Of a DNA stretch of 64,000 bases, positions 60,116 through 64,000 are shown piece by piece. The notes below the pieces were generated by a model. It saw nothing but the letters and a program-made list of their open reading frames with translations, was not told the origin of the DNA and did no database searches. Origin of the DNA: Siphonodentalium dalli (lineage: Eukaryota > Mollusca > Scaphopoda > Gadilida > Siphonodentaliidae); contig CP136066.1 in assembly GCA_032622095.1 (NCBI GenBank), positions 103,747,319 through 103,811,318 of the forward strand, written 5' to 3'. Numbering within the stretch: position 1 is the stretch's first letter; the number at the start of each line of letters is the position of its first letter. A program made the position numbers and the translations under genes.

Positions 60116-62100
60116 CCCCGATGGATGCAGGAAATACTAATATACACATTATATATATATAATATATGTATGGTAGCCGTTGACCATATACGAAGGTCCC
60201 TTGATATTGTAATTGAAGCGAATCTGCGTATATCATATACGGTATATGTCTAGTCTAATGAGGTGAGATCAGTGACAGTCTTGTCTGGACTCTGGGCCGC
60301 AAAGCCAAATGACGTCACGACCCATGTGATGACGTCTTCGATTGTTTTCTGTAAGCTAACCAACGATATTGGGCCTAAATGAAACTAATATTATATAAAT
60401 ATTGCACAGCTTGGAGTTGACTATGCCAAAATAATGGTCCCAGGGGAGAGATAATCCCCGGGCAGGATGCGAGGTGACTATTCCTCCACCGAAGACCACT
60501 ATTTATCAACGACAAGCCAAGCAATATATATTATATTGTATATAACGTCCTGCATGCTGTCCCAGATCCCATAATGCCAAACAATTCATTATCAGATCTT
60601 GTTAATATAACTGTTGAACACAATGTGACTGAATATTCGTTTCGAAAATATAGTATGGTGCGAACTCAGGGAATTGACAAAACAATCAAAGCGATGCTGT
60701 GATCAAAGAGAGGAACAGGATAAATCCTCACATCAGACATGGCAAATATGACATTTCTCTTGTTGGCGACTACAAATCAAGTCGAATTTTCTAGCGTGGT
60801 GGAGATGACTTTCAAATTATTTTCCCGGAATATCATGTTCAATAGATTGCTATATTTCGGCAGCGATTGGTGTGACTAACATTAGGAAGTGGACTATCGT
60901 GTTGGGACGGAACTGTCGGAAATAATGAATACCAAGCAACCAATCACTAGCGTGTATTAGGCTTGGAGAGTCACGTGGAATAGAATATATATAACTAGTC
61001 CAGTTGTTCATTGTCGCATAGACATTCTTCAGAAGTTGTGAAATATAGCCAGTTTTCGTTCCATATCCATGGTCCATTCCGGTACCATGCGCTATATCAA
61101 TCTTCAAACAGTTGTATTCCTTTGCTAGCCGGAAGTGACGTGACAAAATAAAAAATATCGATACACGGTAAACTTTAACATGGTAGATTATCCTAGTACA
61201 GTTCCATGGTACCAAGGTAAATATCATTTTATCGTGGTAGTGCCATGGTGCTTTTTATATGGGTAGTTAGCACGTATAAACATGCGGCTCTGATTCTATG
61301 GTTGAAGGGACGTATTGGAGATACAAAAGTTATCTTTTATCTCCATCGAGATAAAAAAAACTGAAAAAAAAGTTATCACATGGGACAATGCTAGTGTTGC
61401 CTGGTCTCGTTTTTCCGCAATATACAAGTGTATAACAATAAGGAAGTTTGATGTTTCAATCATCCCGTTACAGTTAACTCACACTGTTAATAATTCTCTA
61501 TCCCTCCCGCAAGTCGCTCTGAGAAGTTAAATAAACTCGTCATGCAAACATTACACTGTGTAAACAAACAACCTGATATGCACTTACAACCTTGATCTGC
61601 GTGATCTTCACCCACAGTAAAAAGCATCGTTTTAAAGTCCCCCTGTCAGATTTGCAAACAGTTCTCAAGGTTTGAAACGGTGGCATGTCATCTCTACGGG
61701 CGTAGATATTTGGTTGCTTATTGTATTGGAGGCCTGTGTGTGTACCTCGTCACTATGTGTGTGTACCTCGTCAATATGTGTGTGTACCTCGTCACTACGT
61801 GATGAATCATGTCCTTTATGTGCAATAAGTAACTGTTTATAGTTGTATATTTCCTTCGTAATCAGGTGAGGAATGCGATTTTTTGTGATGCCTGCATTTT
61901 GTCGCAGTCTTATTTACAAGATGGTCCCGATGATTTTCCAGCACTTTGATAACGGGATTATCAGTTCGACTTTCAATTGTTATAAACCGTTTTAAGAATA
62001 TGCCCCATGTACTCAGACAGTTACATTTCGGGGGAAATTTTAATTCGATTCTTCCTCTGATTGATGTTATTGGCCCGGTATATGATTCAAAAGTCTTCTC
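60116..62100. other. Stretch without a confident gene
   Basis: Includes a minisatellite at 61736-61800 and unsupported short frames. No element ends recognised. Confidence 0.4.
61736..61800. repeat. Minisatellite, three units of about 23 bp
   Basis: Three consecutive units of TGTGTGTACCTCGTCA followed by (C/A)TATG or CTACG. Confidence 0.85.
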
Positions 62101-62104
62101 AACT

Positions 62105-62857
62105 TTAGTGGGTTTTTTCTGCGTCTGCGAGTTTGATATTGTTTTTCAAAGACACAACAGCGTTTGAATTGTCGTTTTCAATTCGGTGCACAGTAAGGTC
62201 GTGTGTGTCAAGCATTTCACACATGGTATTGACCTGTGCTTCCAAGGCGTGCATGCGGGAATTAGCACCAATCAATTTGCCATTTACTTCAGGAATGATT
62301 AAGGTACTCAATCCGCTTCGATGGTCCCCATATAATCAGTTTCCAACAACAACAACAACAACAGTTTTATAAATGCCGCTCCAGTTATCAGAATCGATTA
62401 ATTGCCCAAAAATAATCCTATTGCCCGAAACATTTTATTTATCAACAGGTTGTTCGACGAAATTTGGCCTAAATCCTGTTGATTTTAGTGTTATCCATCT
62501 ACATCCGCAATTCGGCCCGATACCATCGGCTCGTCGACTTTTTACTGGGCCACTAATAAGTCTCGATGGTGATAAATAATATATTTTAAAAATCGATATC
62601 TAACAACTCTGAGCTTTGATAGGTGGGTTCTTCGACTCGAATTACATAATGTTTACCCCCGAAACCAAATAAATAGTAATTGAGGGGCGCTTAATTGGAT
62701 TATGCATCTTTAACTCAGTTAACTTCTGGTCACGTTGAAGGATGTCAGCCATATTAGCCCTCATTTCCATTACAGCATTTATAACGTGCTGGTTTTCCAG
62801 GAATTGTGTTGCCCACTTAATGCCAAGCTCGATATGTCCTCTTGGGAACTTGGACAA
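62105..62857 (-). pseudogene. Possible retroelement ORF1 (coiled-coil) fragments
   Basis: Two minus-strand frames: 62857-62642 (GIKWATQFLENQHVINAVME, DILQRDQKLTELKMHN) and 62311-62105 (RMHALEAQVNTMCEMLDTHD then VHRIENDNSN). Both are heptad-like coiled-coil segments in the order expected of a LINE ORF1 before its RNA-binding domain. The domain itself is not recognised and the pieces are separated by non-coding sequence. Confidence 0.35.
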
Positions 62858-63020
62858 GAACTATGACTTCTTGTGGATTTTGAAAGATCGTACTCAACAT
62901 ATCCGCTAGGAATTCCGGATGGCCATCGATTTTGAAGCACAACATGTTAGATGGATCTCCTTAGCTAATCTAATCCCAGCATTAAATCAGTCGACTTTGA
63001 CGAGTGTATTCTTTGTTTAA

Positions 63021-63506
63021 AGGCACGTGAGGCCTTAATTGTCGAAAATATTCATATTTGTTCCAAACACCGTAATCAGAAAAACATTAAAACGCATACA
63101 GTTTCGTTCATATATACCATGACCATCGCGTAAACAGCATGTTATCATAAATACCTACTATATTTTAACTAAACAAGAGCCTGATTGGGTTACAGAGGAC
63201 AGCACAATGCTACTGGCTAATCACACACAAATGGCATAAACGCTCTTTATTAGTTCCATATCAGGAATTCACCAACAAAGAACGCTTTACCATCATAATA
63301 TAAACAAACACCAGAAAAGTAACTTTTTATGCTTTTGTTTACATAACAATGGTTAAACATATGAGAATAACATACTGTTTATGCGACATTTCTTATTTAT
63401 ATACGGACAAAGTCTGTCTACATTTTGATGTTCTTTCTGTTTGTGGCGGTTTTTGACGGGTGGAAATATTTTCACAGGATACCCACCGCCAAGGCCAACA
63501 GTACCT
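63021..63506. mobile_element. piggyBac-type MITE, copy B
   Basis: 486 bp with exact TTAA at 63017-63020 and 63507-63510. Ends AGGCACGTGAGGCCTT and, inverted, AGGTACTGTTGGCCTT. About 95 % similar by eye to 585-1079, with a few small deletions. Confidence 0.88.
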
Positions 63507-63726
63507 TTAAACAGTACATTCTGATCAAGGTGGATCTTCGTTGTATCATAGAAAAGCACGGATCGAATTCGTTTTATAGGATACCGTCGCTTTTAGCGGC
63601 TTTTAATATAGCGTTTTCGAAGTCATCTCGGGTGGTGTTATGTACAAACTGCAATACACACATAATGTGAACCAGGCGATCCGCGGTTTTATCTGAATTG
63701 CAGGAATATGCAATAGAAGGCGATCA

Positions 63727-63880
63727 ACCAGGGGGGGGGGGGGGGGGGTCTGGAAAAAATTTGCACATATAGGGCACAAAATATTTTTTTCCGACCTCGA
63801 GGGACCCACCACCCCATTTTTGCAAAAAAAATAAAATTTCCTCCAAAATTTTGGGGACCCACCCCCCCCCCGTTTCTCAT
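63727..63880. repeat. G-run repeat related to 27538-27620
   Basis: A run of about 18 G, then GTCTGGAAAAAATTTGC, CCGACCTCGAGGGACCCACC and a second C-rich tract. The Pro-rich minus frames here come from the G/C runs. Confidence 0.6.
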
Positions 63881-64000
63881 GTTTTTATCAAAATTTCAGA
63901 GGTTTTTTTAGCCGTTCTACAATAACTGTGTTAACTGCCTTACTAATTGGTAAGCACAGATCAGAAAAATGAAAAATATACTGTATTTCCATGTGTTTCC

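Noticed and set aside
63603-63880. Pro-rich minus-strand frames near the window end
   Set aside because: Produced by the G and C runs of a dispersed repeat.

Overview
The window is eukaryotic: AT-rich, gene-poor, with GT-AG introns and dense layers of transposable elements. There are no bacterial-type operons, CRISPR arrays, rRNA or convincing tRNA genes. The mix of CR1/jockey-like LINEs, a MULE transposase gene, a Crypton remnant, piggyBac-type MITEs, tandem-core repeats ending in GACA/AAAC microsatellites, and Polinton/Maverick-like genes suggests a marine invertebrate, most likely a lophotrochozoan such as a mollusc. The species is inferred, not proven. Family names come from recognising motifs; no database was searched.

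Layout. 0-3.7 kb: the last six exons of a MULE-type transposase gene on the + strand with clean splice sites and an uninterrupted frame; a TTAA-flanked MITE sits in the first visible intron. 4.9-6.7 kb: a block built from a CTCGTACC-containing motif. 6.7-8.6 kb: clusters of a TTTAAACC palindrome. 10.7-11.7 kb: a decayed Crypton recombinase. 12.4-26 kb: one old minus-strand LINE split by successive insertions: a 490-bp MITE, a 640-bp inverted-repeat element, a 6-kb plus-strand LINE with a 13-bp target duplication, and a 2.9-kb unit made of two almost identical piggyBac-type MITEs. 26-36 kb: further MITEs and dispersed repeats.

36.19-46.61 kb is the most unusual object: a large palindrome with arms of about 3.5 kb around a 1.7-kb centre. 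Its outer ends carry inverted tandem repeats of about 40 bp. The arms and centre encode small virus-like proteins: an acidic protein, a one-finger C2H2 protein with an acidic region, a small membrane protein, a second interrupted membrane protein, and a broken protein of a type I associate with Polinton/Maverick (adintovirus-like) elements. No DNA polymerase, integrase or capsid gene is visible. I interpret it as an internally deleted Polinton-like genome in which one end has been duplicated in inverted orientation (a panhandle form). The arms have since lost different genes, and a TA-flanked foldback transposon has inserted into the right arm.

46.9-49.9 kb holds a 5'-truncated minus-strand LINE. 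50-64 kb is repeat debris: a TTAA-flanked MITE made of palindromes, a 126-bp tandem-core repeat, a 163-bp near-perfect hairpin, a second copy of the MITE found in the palindrome centre, a possible retroelement ORF1 fragment, and a second copy of the MITE found in the MULE intron. Apart from the MULE gene, which could be either a transposon or a domesticated gene, I see no convincing host gene.
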